From a virus: 23,414 nt of DNA. Position 1 is the first letter of the stretch. Every line of letters starts with the position of its first letter. A program made the translations under genes and the position numbers. The stretch is taken from positions 1 through 23,414 of the IMG/VR virus record IMGVR_UViG_3300034198_013094. One strand, 5' to 3'. Shown here one piece after another: positions 15,611 through 22,629 of this stretch. The notes beneath the pieces were generated by a model. The model made no database searches and was not told the DNA's origin. It saw nothing but the letters and a program-made list of their open reading frames with translations.

Positions 15611-18049
15611 TTAGATATTTTCGAATGATGCTCCTGTTGGAGTGATAACGAACTCTAAATCAATGAATTCAAGAGAACGAGTAGGTTTAACGTAAATCTT
15701 ACCTCTCAATGTGTTAGCATCTATATCTTCAGGGTCGTTAGACACACTTACACGGAAATCGTACAAACCTCTTTCTTTCTTGATTGATTCTAAAATTGGG
15801 TTTACCAATCTTAAGAATTCTTGTCTTACTTGGTCGTCATTTTGTTCAAATAACAATCTTACTGCAACTGCTGAAATTAATTTTCTAGCTCTTAAAAGTA
15901 ATCTTCTTACATTTAATCTATCTAATGCAGATTCTCTAATTTGAAGTGTTTTATTACCCCAAATGATAGTACCTGTATCAGAGAAAGTTGCAATTGGATT
16001 AATTCTATTTTTGTAAAGTTCATCTCTTTCGTCTAAAGTTAATTTTTTAGCGGCTTTGATTGCATTTACAATACCTCTTGAATAACCCGCAACTGCGAAC
16101 CAAGGATATGATACATTATCAGTCAACGCGATGTTCTTTAATACTTCACCTGTTGGTGGAACATATAATTGAGTTGAATTGTCGGTATCTCTTACTTGAA
16201 TCCAAGGCCAATATGTTGCTGAGTAGTTAGAATCAAAAGCCGAATCAGATAATGCATTTGAAATTTCTGTAGAACCTGATATTGAATTAGGACCAGGAGA
16301 TGACATAATATAAATTGAGTCAGCTCTTTCGTTTTCAACAACATCGATTGCGTGTTGTGTTAAAGATTCGTGGTCATACCAGTTAATACCTGCTGTTGCA
16401 AATACGTTAATATCCACAGCTTCAGGATTTGAGAATGTGTCAATACCTTTTACATACGCATAATAGTCTGAATTGGCATTATCTACACCAAATACACCAC
16501 CATTATCGGTATTACCTGAAATGTATGTTTGTTTACCATAGATAAATTCAGGTCCGTAAGTTCTTACGTTTCTGTATATATCCCAACCATCAAAACCACC
16601 ACAAACCGCAAATGTGAATTTACGATAGTTTATATTACTTAATGATCCTTTATCTGTTCCTTCTAAATCATATGGAGTGGTAGAAAATACACTATCATCA
16701 GCATTTATTGATAAATGGAAACCATATGTTGAACCATTTGCTGACTGACCTTTATATTTAAATAAGTCCTTGTCATATTTGAAACCTGTTTGAGTAGATA
16801 AACCTAAAGTTACTTTCTTTATTTTATCACCGCCAGATAATACAGGATTACCATCCATGTCTAAGTACATAGTATCTCCTGAATTAAAATATTCTGTTTT
16901 GAAAAACACAGAACCTAAAGTTGCACCATCAAAATCATCTTTTGAAGTGAATCCTTTGAAACCAGCAGGAAATGCATTTGTAGGTGCACCTTCTACCATT
17001 GATAACATGATGTATTTTGAATTCAATGTATAATCACCATTTGATGTACCTACTTTTCTTGCAACATAACCTGATACTTCAGGATTCATTGAACATCTTG
17101 AGAATTTTTCTAAAACTACCATATTATCGTCAGTATCAAAGAAATCTCTAACAAGGATATCAAATTCATTTGTATCAATATTAATATTAGCAATAGTAAC
17201 TTTAACTGCGTTATTAGCTTCATCACCGTCTGATATTGTAATTACACTAAATAACTCATCAACTTTATTACCACGTACTTCAGAAACTACCATAGGGGAC
17301 ATTGGTGTGTCGTATTCTCTTAAAAAATCATCACCATCTGAATTATACGCAACTTCTAAAGAAAGACCAGTCACAAGACCTTGTTTAATCAAATCATCTA
17401 ATAAATGTGGATAAACTTCGTGTACATATACAGGGAAATCACCATAATATTTGTCAAATACACTATTACCTAAAACTCTTGTGATATAATTTTTAGATGA
17501 ACTATCCATAGAAACAGTAAACGATTTTGTTTCATCTGAAGTAACTCCATAAACGTTTATTGTAAATTCGTTTAAAGGATTACCTGTAATTGTACTACCT
17601 GATATTGTTAAATCACCATTACTTGTAGTTTCTAAAATTAAATCTATTGAATTATCATAATGACCTCTTGATCTTAAAGCAGCCACAACTACACCATCCC
17701 AAACACCTGTACCAATTGTTTTGATACCGTAAGTTTTACCTGGTTTATAACCTGTAAGACCTAATATTCTTGTTACGAATAATTGATTTGATTCTTGTAA
17801 ATATGATTTTGCAAGATATGGAAGTTCATATTTTGGATTACCATTACCATCTTTTTCAGGAGAGTTAGGGCCGAAGTATGTCTTATACTCCTCAAAATTT
17901 GAAAGTAAAATTGGTTCAAAAGCAGGTCCTTTTACAGTTTCACCTACTAAACCCAATGTTGTAACACCTACACTTTGTGCTACGAATGTTAAATCTACCT
18001 CTGAAGTGTAAACACCGGGAGATACGAAAACTCTGTTATTTGTTGCCAT
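15611..18049 (-). CDS. 18: Tail sheath protein gp18
   Basis: The 812-residue contractile sheath subunit. It begins with the family hallmark FVSPGVYTSEVD (about residues 8-19), followed by VGLVGETVKGPAFEP-type sequence, LPYLAKSYLQESNQLFVTRI (about 75-95), a variable middle, and the conserved C-terminal domain (about residues 640-812). This last part includes YPWFAVAGYSRG, TIIWGNKTLQ, RRLLLRARKLISAVAVRLLF and YDFRVSVSNDPEDI, and provides the arms that link neighbouring subunits. T4 gp18 is 659 residues, so roughly 150 extra residues lie in the middle, in the outward-facing region of known sheaths. It has its own box 35 bases upstream and ends at a strong terminator, so it is a single-gene unit. 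Confidence 0.93.
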   Translation of the reverse strand: MATNNRVFVSPGVYTSEVDLTFVAQSVGVTTLGLVGETVKGPAFEPILLSNFEEYKTYFGPNSPEKDGNGNPKYELPYLAKSYLQESNQLFVTRILGLTGYKPGKTYGIKTIGTGVWDGVVVAALRSRGHYDNSIDLILETTSNGDLTISGSTITGNPLNEFTINVYGVTSDETKSFTVSMDSSSKNYITRVLGNSVFDKYYGDFPVYVHEVYPHLLDDLIKQGLVTGLSLEVAYNSDGDDFLREYDTPMSPMVVSEVRGNKVDELFSVITISDGDEANNAVKVTIANINIDTNEFDILVRDFFDTDDNMVVLEKFSRCSMNPEVSGYVARKVGTSNGDYTLNSKYIMLSMVEGAPTNAFPAGFKGFTSKDDFDGATLGSVFFKTEYFNSGDTMYLDMDGNPVLSGGDKIKKVTLGLSTQTGFKYDKDLFKYKGQSANGSTYGFHLSINADDSVFSTTPYDLEGTDKGSLSNINYRKFTFAVCGGFDGWDIYRNVRTYGPEFIYGKQTYISGNTDNGGVFGVDNANSDYYAYVKGIDTFSNPEAVDINVFATAGINWYDHESLTQHAIDVVENERADSIYIMSSPGPNSISGSTEISNALSDSAFDSNYSATYWPWIQVRDTDNSTQLYVPPTGEVLKNIALTDNVSYPWFAVAGYSRGIVNAIKAAKKLTLDERDELYKNRINPIATFSDTGTIIWGNKTLQIRESALDRLNVRRLLLRARKLISAVAVRLLFEQNDDQVRQEFLRLVNPILESIKKERGLYDFRVSVSNDPEDIDANTLRGKIYVKPTRSLEFIDLEFVITPTGASFENI

Positions 18050-18084
18050 TGATTAATGTTTGGTTAAAATATTTTATTATATCA

Positions 18085-18092
18085 TATAAATA
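18085..18092 (-). promoter_or_regulatory. TATTTATA box upstream of the sheath gene
   Basis: The minus strand reads GATATTTATATGATATAA, 35 bases before the ATG at 18049. Its upstream end overlaps the first ATCTTT repeat, so a protein bound to those repeats could affect this promoter. Confidence 0.45.
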
Positions 18093-18159
18093 TCTTTGTT
18101 TACACCAAAGATTTCCCAAGTTTTTTTAAAAAGATAGTTATTTATCTTTTATTATCTTT
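18091..18159. repeat. Cluster of five ATCTTT half-sites in a divergent promoter (candidate operator)
   Basis: Within 69 bases there are three TATCTTT copies on the plus strand (18091-18097, 18143-18149, 18153-18159) and two on the minus strand (AAAGAT at 18107-18112, AAAGATA at 18130-18136). They form a perfect 7-bp inverted repeat, ATCTTTG/CAAAGAT with 7-base spacer, and a perfect 8-bp one, AAAAGATA/TATCTTTT with 6-base spacer (18129-18150). The second surrounds the box of the ribbon-helix-helix gene. Small ribbon-helix-helix proteins typically bind arrays of short sites like these. Confidence 0.5.
18139..18145 (+). promoter_or_regulatory. TATTTAT box upstream of the ribbon-helix-helix gene
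   Basis: The plus strand reads GTTATTTATC, matching seven of eight box bases, 17 bases before the ATG at 18163. It is embedded in the ATCTTT inverted repeat. Confidence 0.4.
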
Positions 18160-18162
18160 ATT

Positions 18163-18318
18163 ATGGAAAAGAAACAAAAAAACGTTAAAATAAGTGAGAA
18201 ACATCATGAAATGTTGAAATCACATTGTGAAAAAAATGGTTTAAAAATACATAAGGTACTAGAAAAGTGGATTGAAAACTTTTGTGTACCTAAAAAGAAA
18301 GATATCTATGGGGATTAG
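18163..18318 (+). CDS. Small ribbon-helix-helix-like protein (51 residues)
   Basis: This short gene encodes 51 residues: a basic N terminus (MEKKQKNVKIS), then EKHHEMLKSHCEKNGLKIHK and VLEKWIENFC, and a lysine-rich tail. The pattern 'V-K-I-S-x-x-x-H-x-x-L-K-x-x-C-x-x-N-G-L-K-I-x-x-x-x-E-K-W-I' is typical of Arc/MetJ/CopG-type ribbon-helix-helix proteins: one beta strand for DNA contact followed by two helices. They act as dimers, often repressing their own promoter. The cluster of ATCTTT repeats just upstream, shared with the divergent sheath promoter, would suit such a role. The stop codon TAG overlaps the TAA of the convergent gene on the other strand (18315-18317). The family call is by eye; that it regulates the sheath gene is inference. 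Confidence 0.65.
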   Translation: MEKKQKNVKISEKHHEMLKSHCEKNGLKIHKVLEKWIENFCVPKKKDIYGD

Positions 18319-18818
18319 TATAGGTAGCTAATACTAATTTTTGAACCCAAAACTGGATTATATAGGTAGGTGATTTGTTTATCTGTTGATATATCAAACC
18401 CAACACCTTCTTCTTCCGCCAAACCATTTGTTTCTACAGTCATTAAACTGTTTATGGATTGTTTTAAATTGAATGATGTTGTACCGGTATAAACAAATTC
18501 TTCTTTTATAAATTGAATTAGTTTACCAGTATTATCTAAAATCACACTATTAATTCCTTTATAATACTGAATAGATATCACTGAATTTAATGGTGGTGCA
18601 TCAATAAAACTAATTTTAGTTGTATATTGAACGTGATTATAGTTTGATTCTTTAATTTGTGCTAAACCGTTTACCGATACTGAAAATAACGTACCTATAT
18701 TTTCACCCACACTAAATTGTGTTTGATTACCATTTGCAACAAAAGACACTGTAGTAATTTTAATTGCTCTATTCAGTGATTTTGCTGTTGTTGTATTATC
18801 CTTTATAAATTCGTACAT
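18315..18818 (-). CDS. Beta-module structural protein, paralogue of the C-terminal region of the neighbouring tail terminator-like gene
   Basis: This 167-residue protein aligns along its full length with the last 176 residues of the upstream 419-residue gene: both open with M-x-EF-(I/L)-KDN, share QTQFSVGE(N/S)IG, QYYKG, STGKL-type and EEF-YTGT segments, and both end in SISYLY. It is itself built of two similar units of about 70 residues. Each has an 'F-x-x-x-G-x-T-x-F-x-(V/L)' strand, then a '(V/T)-x-(V/T)-NGLA' turn, and ends in 'I-S-I-x-Y'. This unit resembles small beta modules found in phage fibre and neck proteins. A neck or tail decoration is the best guess. It has a box 16 bases upstream of the ATG. 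Confidence 0.7.
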   Translation of the reverse strand: MYEFIKDNTTTAKSLNRAIKITTVSFVANGNQTQFSVGENIGTLFSVSVNGLAQIKESNYNHVQYTTKISFIDAPPLNSVISIQYYKGINSVILDNTGKLIQFIKEEFVYTGTTSFNLKQSINSLMTVETNGLAEEEGVGFDISTDKQITYLYNPVLGSKISISYLY

Positions 18819-18830
18819 AAATTTTTAATA

Positions 18831-20090
18831 TTAATATAAATAAGATATACTTACGTTTGAATTTATTAATGGTCTACCTAATAATTTTATAGAATAGTCA
18901 TCTACCAATTCATATCCAATATTTTCTTGTTCGGCAAGACCATTTATTTCGACAGTTATAATATTACTTACAACTTGTGTTAATGAATAAATTGGATTAC
19001 CATCACTATCCACAGGTTCGGTACCGGTATATTGAAATTCTTCTCTAATATGTTGTAAAAGTTTACCCGTACTACCCAACATTCTATTATTTCTTCCTTT
19101 GTAATATTGAACTACAATAATAGAACCTTCAGCCGGAGGAGAATCAAAATTTATATTTGGTGTATATGCAACATGAAAATAATCATGATTTAAATTTAAT
19201 AACTGATTATCTTGTTTTACATCAAACAACACACCTATACTTTCACCAACACTAAATTGTGTCTGTATTCCGTCTGCAATAAATGTTGCGGTTTGGACTA
19301 CATTATCTTTGTTTAATGTTTTCTTACTCTTTAATTTATTATCTTTCAAAAATTCGGTCATTGTAAAAAGACGATTTATTGAAGGTTTTACTTCGAATTC
19401 ATCACTATCCATCAAATAACCCAATAAAGTAAATGAGTAATTTTGTAAGTAGAATCTTCTTCCTTCCAAAGTCTGCATTGGTGTATTATCCTCAATCTTA
19501 TCTAAAATTAATGGAATATAATGTCCTTTAATTGTTGTATAATCTTGTCTTGATGCAAAATGTTGTAAAACTTTTCTATTAAACTTATTTACATCTCTAA
19601 ATTTATTACACACAATGGTTACAGTATAATTTATATCTATTGGAATAGGTTGAGGTATTGTGTATATGTCTGCACCCATTTGATTACCATCCCATGTTGG
19701 TACTGAGGCATAATAAACTTGATATCTATCAGGAATTGTTCTTTGTACTGATGGGTTAGTACCTAAATTTGCTTCGGGTTGTCTTATTACAGCAATAAAT
19801 GGTAATTCCATATTACCATCTTGGTCAGAAAATTCCCAATTGTTCGCAAACTCCGCCCATCTTTGTATTGTTAATATTTTTTTAATAATAGGAATTTGTT
19901 TACCCTCAGACTCAACTTTAAAAGTGTTAGTAATATAATCTAACATACCCGCGTCCAAATCATCATGTAAAATAGATTCAGGTAGATAAGAATCCGCTTT
20001 AGTAATCTTATCCAATAATTCCTGTCTTCTTTTAGTAAGTTCAGTTCCTTTATAAATCTGAACGTTTGTTTTTCTTTTAGGTATTCCCAT
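18831..20090 (-). CDS. gp15-like tail terminator fused to a C-terminal beta-module region
   Basis: I start at the ATG at 20090 (MGIPKRK, 419 residues) because an AGGAG lies six bases upstream; a longer frame to 20162 lies inside the preceding gene. Residues 1-243 have features I associate with T4-like neck/tail terminator proteins of the gp15 type: IQRWAEFANNW, LPFIAVIRQPEANLGTNPSV, YTIPQPIPIDINYTVTIVCN, KGHYIPLIL and LEGRRFYLQNYSFTLLGYL. T4 gp15 (272 residues) caps the tube and last sheath ring. Residues 244-419 open with MTEFLKDN and repeat the whole neighbouring 167-residue protein, so this looks like a fusion of two once separate genes. The gene starts one base after the stop of the gp14-like gene, so the two are probably co-translated. 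Confidence 0.6.
   Translation of the reverse strand: MGIPKRKTNVQIYKGTELTKRRQELLDKITKADSYLPESILHDDLDAGMLDYITNTFKVESEGKQIPIIKKILTIQRWAEFANNWEFSDQDGNMELPFIAVIRQPEANLGTNPSVQRTIPDRYQVYYASVPTWDGNQMGADIYTIPQPIPIDINYTVTIVCNKFRDVNKFNRKVLQHFASRQDYTTIKGHYIPLILDKIEDNTPMQTLEGRRFYLQNYSFTLLGYLMDSDEFEVKPSINRLFTMTEFLKDNKLKSKKTLNKDNVVQTATFIADGIQTQFSVGESIGVLFDVKQDNQLLNLNHDYFHVAYTPNINFDSPPAEGSIIVVQYYKGRNNRMLGSTGKLLQHIREEFQYTGTEPVDSDGNPIYSLTQVVSNIITVEINGLAEQENIGYELVDDYSIKLLGRPLINSNVSISYLY
18835..18842 (-). promoter_or_regulatory. TATTTATA box upstream of the stand-alone beta-module gene
   Basis: The minus strand reads CTTATTTATATTAATATTAAA, 16 bases before the ATG at 18818. The box overlaps the last stop codon region of the upstream gene (ends 18831), so this duplicate has kept or gained its own start signal. 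Confidence 0.45.
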
Positions 20091-20091
20091 A

Positions 20092-20604
20092 TTAAACTCC
20101 TCTAAATGATTTATCTTGTACAGGTGAACATACAATTGACCTATAATATGGTTTGAATCCAAACATATTATGTTTATTATCCGAAACTACTTTTCCATCA
20201 TTAACTACATTGTAAAATCTTAATCTTGTTTCAGATTCTGGATATCCTATAAAATCACCGTATCTTATATCAATATTCAATTCACTCAAATGTTTGATGT
20301 ACACTGAAAGTATCATATTACCTGGTTCATTGTATCTCAAAAGACCGTTTTGGTATGCATTGTTTTTTGGTTCCTCGATTTTAACCAAAGCGTTAAATTC
20401 TACAGGAGGAAAATATTTTATTTCATCTTGACCAACCTCACCATAGATATCGTCTTTGTCTGTTTTTTCCCTATCTACTCGATACAAAACTAATTTCATA
20501 TTAAGGTCTCCATGAAGATACTCTTGACCCATTGTTTGATGTAAGTCAAAGTCATCTTGTGATAAAAACTTAGAAAGACGGGTTATTGGTAACTTATTAT
20601 CCAT
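20092..20604 (-). CDS. gp14-like neck protein
   Basis: I choose the ATG at 20604 (170 residues, MDNKLPITRLSKFL) rather than an upstream in-frame ATG, because a TATTTAT box lies five bases before it and the longer form would overlap the divergent helicase gene. The region LVLYRVDREKTDKDDIYGEV, then VEFNALVKIEEP, NEPGNMILSVYIKHLSE and IRYGDFIGYPESETRLRFYNV resembles T4 gp14 (VNVDLLFGED, ... EVTLSINPNLF, ... EGDLIYFPMDNSLFEI). gp14 and gp13 close the head and dock the tail. T4 gp14 is 256 residues, so this one lacks the long C-terminal part. A gp13-like gene lies 2 kb away, and a gp15-like gene follows directly. Confidence 0.65.
   Translation of the reverse strand: MDNKLPITRLSKFLSQDDFDLHQTMGQEYLHGDLNMKLVLYRVDREKTDKDDIYGEVGQDEIKYFPPVEFNALVKIEEPKNNAYQNGLLRYNEPGNMILSVYIKHLSELNIDIRYGDFIGYPESETRLRFYNVVNDGKVVSDNKHNMFGFKPYYRSIVCSPVQDKSFRGV
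20097..20102 (-). promoter_or_regulatory. Shine-Dalgarno GAGGAG deciding the gp15-like start
   Basis: On the minus strand GAGGAG is followed by TTTAAT and the ATG at 20090. It is the only clear Shine-Dalgarno I found in the window. It lies within the last codons of the gp14-like gene. Confidence 0.65.
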
Positions 20605-20653
20605 ACTCAATAAATAGTTTAATCTTTTATTCTTTTTATTTATATTATATATA
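20605..20653. promoter_or_regulatory. Compact divergent promoter region (gp14-like / helicase)
   Basis: Only 49 bases separate the two divergent ATGs. It holds a minus-strand TATTTAT at 20610-20616, five bases before the gp14-like ATG, and a plus-strand TATTTATA at 20637-20644, nine bases before the helicase ATG. The two boxes point away from each other, 20 bases apart. Confidence 0.5.
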
Positions 20654-22405
20654 ATGGATAAAATGATACCTGAGATAGAGGCTCGTGAAATATTATCAAC
20701 ATATGAAGGTTCTAATAATGTGTTATTAGAATATAAAAGAAAGTTTTTGGATGTAAAAAATTTCAAATTAACTCGTCCTCAAGCTGAGTATGTAATGAAG
20801 TATCAAAATACTACACCAAAAATTGCTAGAAAATATATAAACATTGTAAGTACGTTTGGTGAGAAAATAATGGAAGACAGATTACTTACTAAACCTCCTG
20901 AACAAATTTGGTGTGAAAAATTATTGTGTGAAACTGATAAAGCTTTTCATATTTGGGGTAAAATAATTGAGAAAGAACAAAATCATGCAATGTGGTTACC
21001 TAAGGCTGCAGTTGTACAACCTGAAAAAAAACTTAACAGAATTATTGATTATTCTATTTATGATAAGAGACCACCTATGGAACATCAAAAGGTGGCAATT
21101 GAAAAACTATTAGCCAATGACAAGTTTATTCTTGCTGATGATATGGGTTTGGGTAAAACTACGTCGGCTGTCATTGCGTCATTAGAAAGTGGTGCAAAAA
21201 AAGTATTGATAGTATGTCCAGCTTCTCTTAAAATTAACTGGGATAGGGAAATTAAGAACTATTCCGATAGAAAGGTACTAATTGTAGAAGGACGTAAATG
21301 GGGGTCTACATTTGACTATTACATCATAAATTATGACATCATTAAAAATTATCACACAACAGATAAATCAGAAGATAGTGATGATTATAAATTATTAGTA
21401 AACGCAGGATTTGATTTGGCAATTGTGGATGAAGCTCATTATATTTCTAATTCTACAGCTAACAGAACAAGATTACTTAACGATGTGTTAGAAAAAATAC
21501 CTAAAGTGTGGTTATTAACAGGTACACCAATGACATCAAGACCAATCAATTATTTTAATTTATTAAAGATTGTAGAATCACCTCTAACGTTAAATTGGCA
21601 AACATATGTTAAACGTTATTGTAAAGGTTTTCAATTTAGAGTCGGAAACAGAAAGGTTTGGAATACAAGTGGTGCAAGTAATTTGGATGAATTAAGAGAA
21701 AGAACTAAGAATGTTGTTTTAAGAAGAATGAAAACTGATATTCTTGATTTACCTGAAAAAATAGTCACCCCAATTTTTGTTGAATTGAATTCTAAAATGT
21801 ACGAAGAAGAAATGGATGATTTTACACGTATTAGTAATGATAACAAAGATAAAGAAACATTAACGGTGACTTTAAATCGTTTGATGAAAGTGCGTCAATT
21901 AATATCTTATGAAAAAATTCCATACACATGTGAAATTATAGATAGATGTTTAGAACAAGGTAAAAAGGTAATTGTATTAACTAATTTCACTATGACTTTG
22001 GATATGTTGCATGAAAAATATAAAAAGAATTCAGTAACATTAGATGGTCGTATGAGTAAAGACAAAAGACAAGAAAATGTTGATAGATTTCAAAATGAAG
22101 ATAAGGTAAAAGTGTTTATTGGAAACATCAAAGCTGCAGGTGTTGGTATTACTTTAACTGCCGCTGAGGTTGTTATAATGAATGACTTATCATTTGTACC
22201 AGCCGACCACTCACAAGGTGAAGATAGAGCATATAGATATGGTCAAAAAAATAGTGTGTTAGTTTATTATCCCGTTTTTGAAAATACAGTCGAAAAAATA
22301 ATTTACAATATTTTACAACGTAAAAAAGGTGTTATAGACCAAGTAATGGGTGATGGTGAATATTCAGAATCCTTTAGTAGAGATTTAATTAAGAGTCTCT
22401 TTTAA
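20654..22405 (+). CDS. SNF2-family DNA-dependent ATPase/helicase
   Basis: This 583-residue protein has an N-terminal region of about 140 residues without a recognised domain, then a superfamily 2 helicase core. Motif I is DDMGLGKT (162-169, with Lys168 for ATP binding), motif II is DEAH (259-262), motif III is LTGTP (288-292), and motif VI is QGEDRAYRYGQ (521-531), with Arg residues for ATP hydrolysis. Motif V is represented by AAGVGITLTAA. The DDMGLGKT and QGEDRAYRYGQ forms are typical of the SNF2/SMARCAL1-like branch. Such proteins move along double-stranded DNA and can remodel forks or reanneal strands; a repair or recombination role like that of T4 UvsW is plausible but not shown. It lies on the plus strand between neck genes and overlaps the convergent 67-residue gene by 17 bases. 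Confidence 0.9.
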   Translation: MDKMIPEIEAREILSTYEGSNNVLLEYKRKFLDVKNFKLTRPQAEYVMKYQNTTPKIARKYINIVSTFGEKIMEDRLLTKPPEQIWCEKLLCETDKAFHIWGKIIEKEQNHAMWLPKAAVVQPEKKLNRIIDYSIYDKRPPMEHQKVAIEKLLANDKFILADDMGLGKTTSAVIASLESGAKKVLIVCPASLKINWDREIKNYSDRKVLIVEGRKWGSTFDYYIINYDIIKNYHTTDKSEDSDDYKLLVNAGFDLAIVDEAHYISNSTANRTRLLNDVLEKIPKVWLLTGTPMTSRPINYFNLLKIVESPLTLNWQTYVKRYCKGFQFRVGNRKVWNTSGASNLDELRERTKNVVLRRMKTDILDLPEKIVTPIFVELNSKMYEEEMDDFTRISNDNKDKETLTVTLNRLMKVRQLISYEKIPYTCEIIDRCLEQGKKVIVLTNFTMTLDMLHEKYKKNSVTLDGRMSKDKRQENVDRFQNEDKVKVFIGNIKAAGVGITLTAAEVVIMNDLSFVPADHSQGEDRAYRYGQKNSVLVYYPVFENTVEKIIYNILQRKKGVIDQVMGDGEYSESFSRDLIKSLF

Positions 22406-22592
22406 TTGTCATAATTACGTCTCTAATATCGGTATCTAAATTTTTATCTTCAGGATTACCAATCAAAACATTGATTTTTTTATTTTCTAAATCTAAAGAT
22501 ATGACGTTCTCTTCTCCTTCCGCAATTTTATAGGTAAATTCAAAATCATTCTTACCCCCAACTTCAAATAGTTCTAATAGTGATGTATTCAT
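22389..22592 (-). CDS. Hypothetical 67-residue protein
   Basis: A minus-strand frame of 67 residues (starts MNTSLLELFEVGGKND) fills the gap between the helicase and gp13-like genes. Composition is ordinary for a soluble acidic protein, with alternating beta-like segments (FEFTYKIAEG, NVISLDLENKKINVLIGN) and an amphipathic end (DIRDVIMTIKRDS). It overlaps the helicase stop by 17 bases tail to tail and has 37 bases before the divergent gp13-like ATG. No TATTTATA box lies in the right orientation before it. I do not recognise the family, and the main support is that it fills otherwise empty space with sensible protein sequence. Confidence 0.6.
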   Translation of the reverse strand: MNTSLLELFEVGGKNDFEFTYKIAEGEENVISLDLENKKINVLIGNPEDKNLDTDIRDVIMTIKRDS

Positions 22593-22617
22593 ACCACAAT
22601 AATAAGAAAAACTCTAA

Positions 22618-22624
22618 TATTTAT
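22618..22624 (+). promoter_or_regulatory. TATTTAT box upstream of the gp13-like gene
   Basis: The plus strand reads AATATTTATGAAGTATG, with five bases between the box and the ATG at 22630. The gp14-like gene has the same geometry. If the box is a promoter, the transcript would start at or near the start codon. Confidence 0.45.
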
Positions 22625-22629
22625 GAAGT

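Noticed and set aside
197-18842. Reading the TATAAATA strings as T4-type late promoters on the plus strand
   Set aside because: In that orientation six of seven would point away from the adjacent gene start into the antisense of the preceding gene, which makes little sense; the reversed orientation fits gene starts throughout.
20091-20162. Longer N terminus for the gp15-like protein (24 extra residues)
   Set aside because: It lies within the gp14-like gene; an AGGAG six bases before the ATG at 20090 marks the real start.
20605-20766. Longer N terminus for the gp14-like protein (54 extra residues)
   Set aside because: It would cross the divergent promoter region and overlap the helicase start; the box five bases before the ATG at 20604 fits the shorter form.
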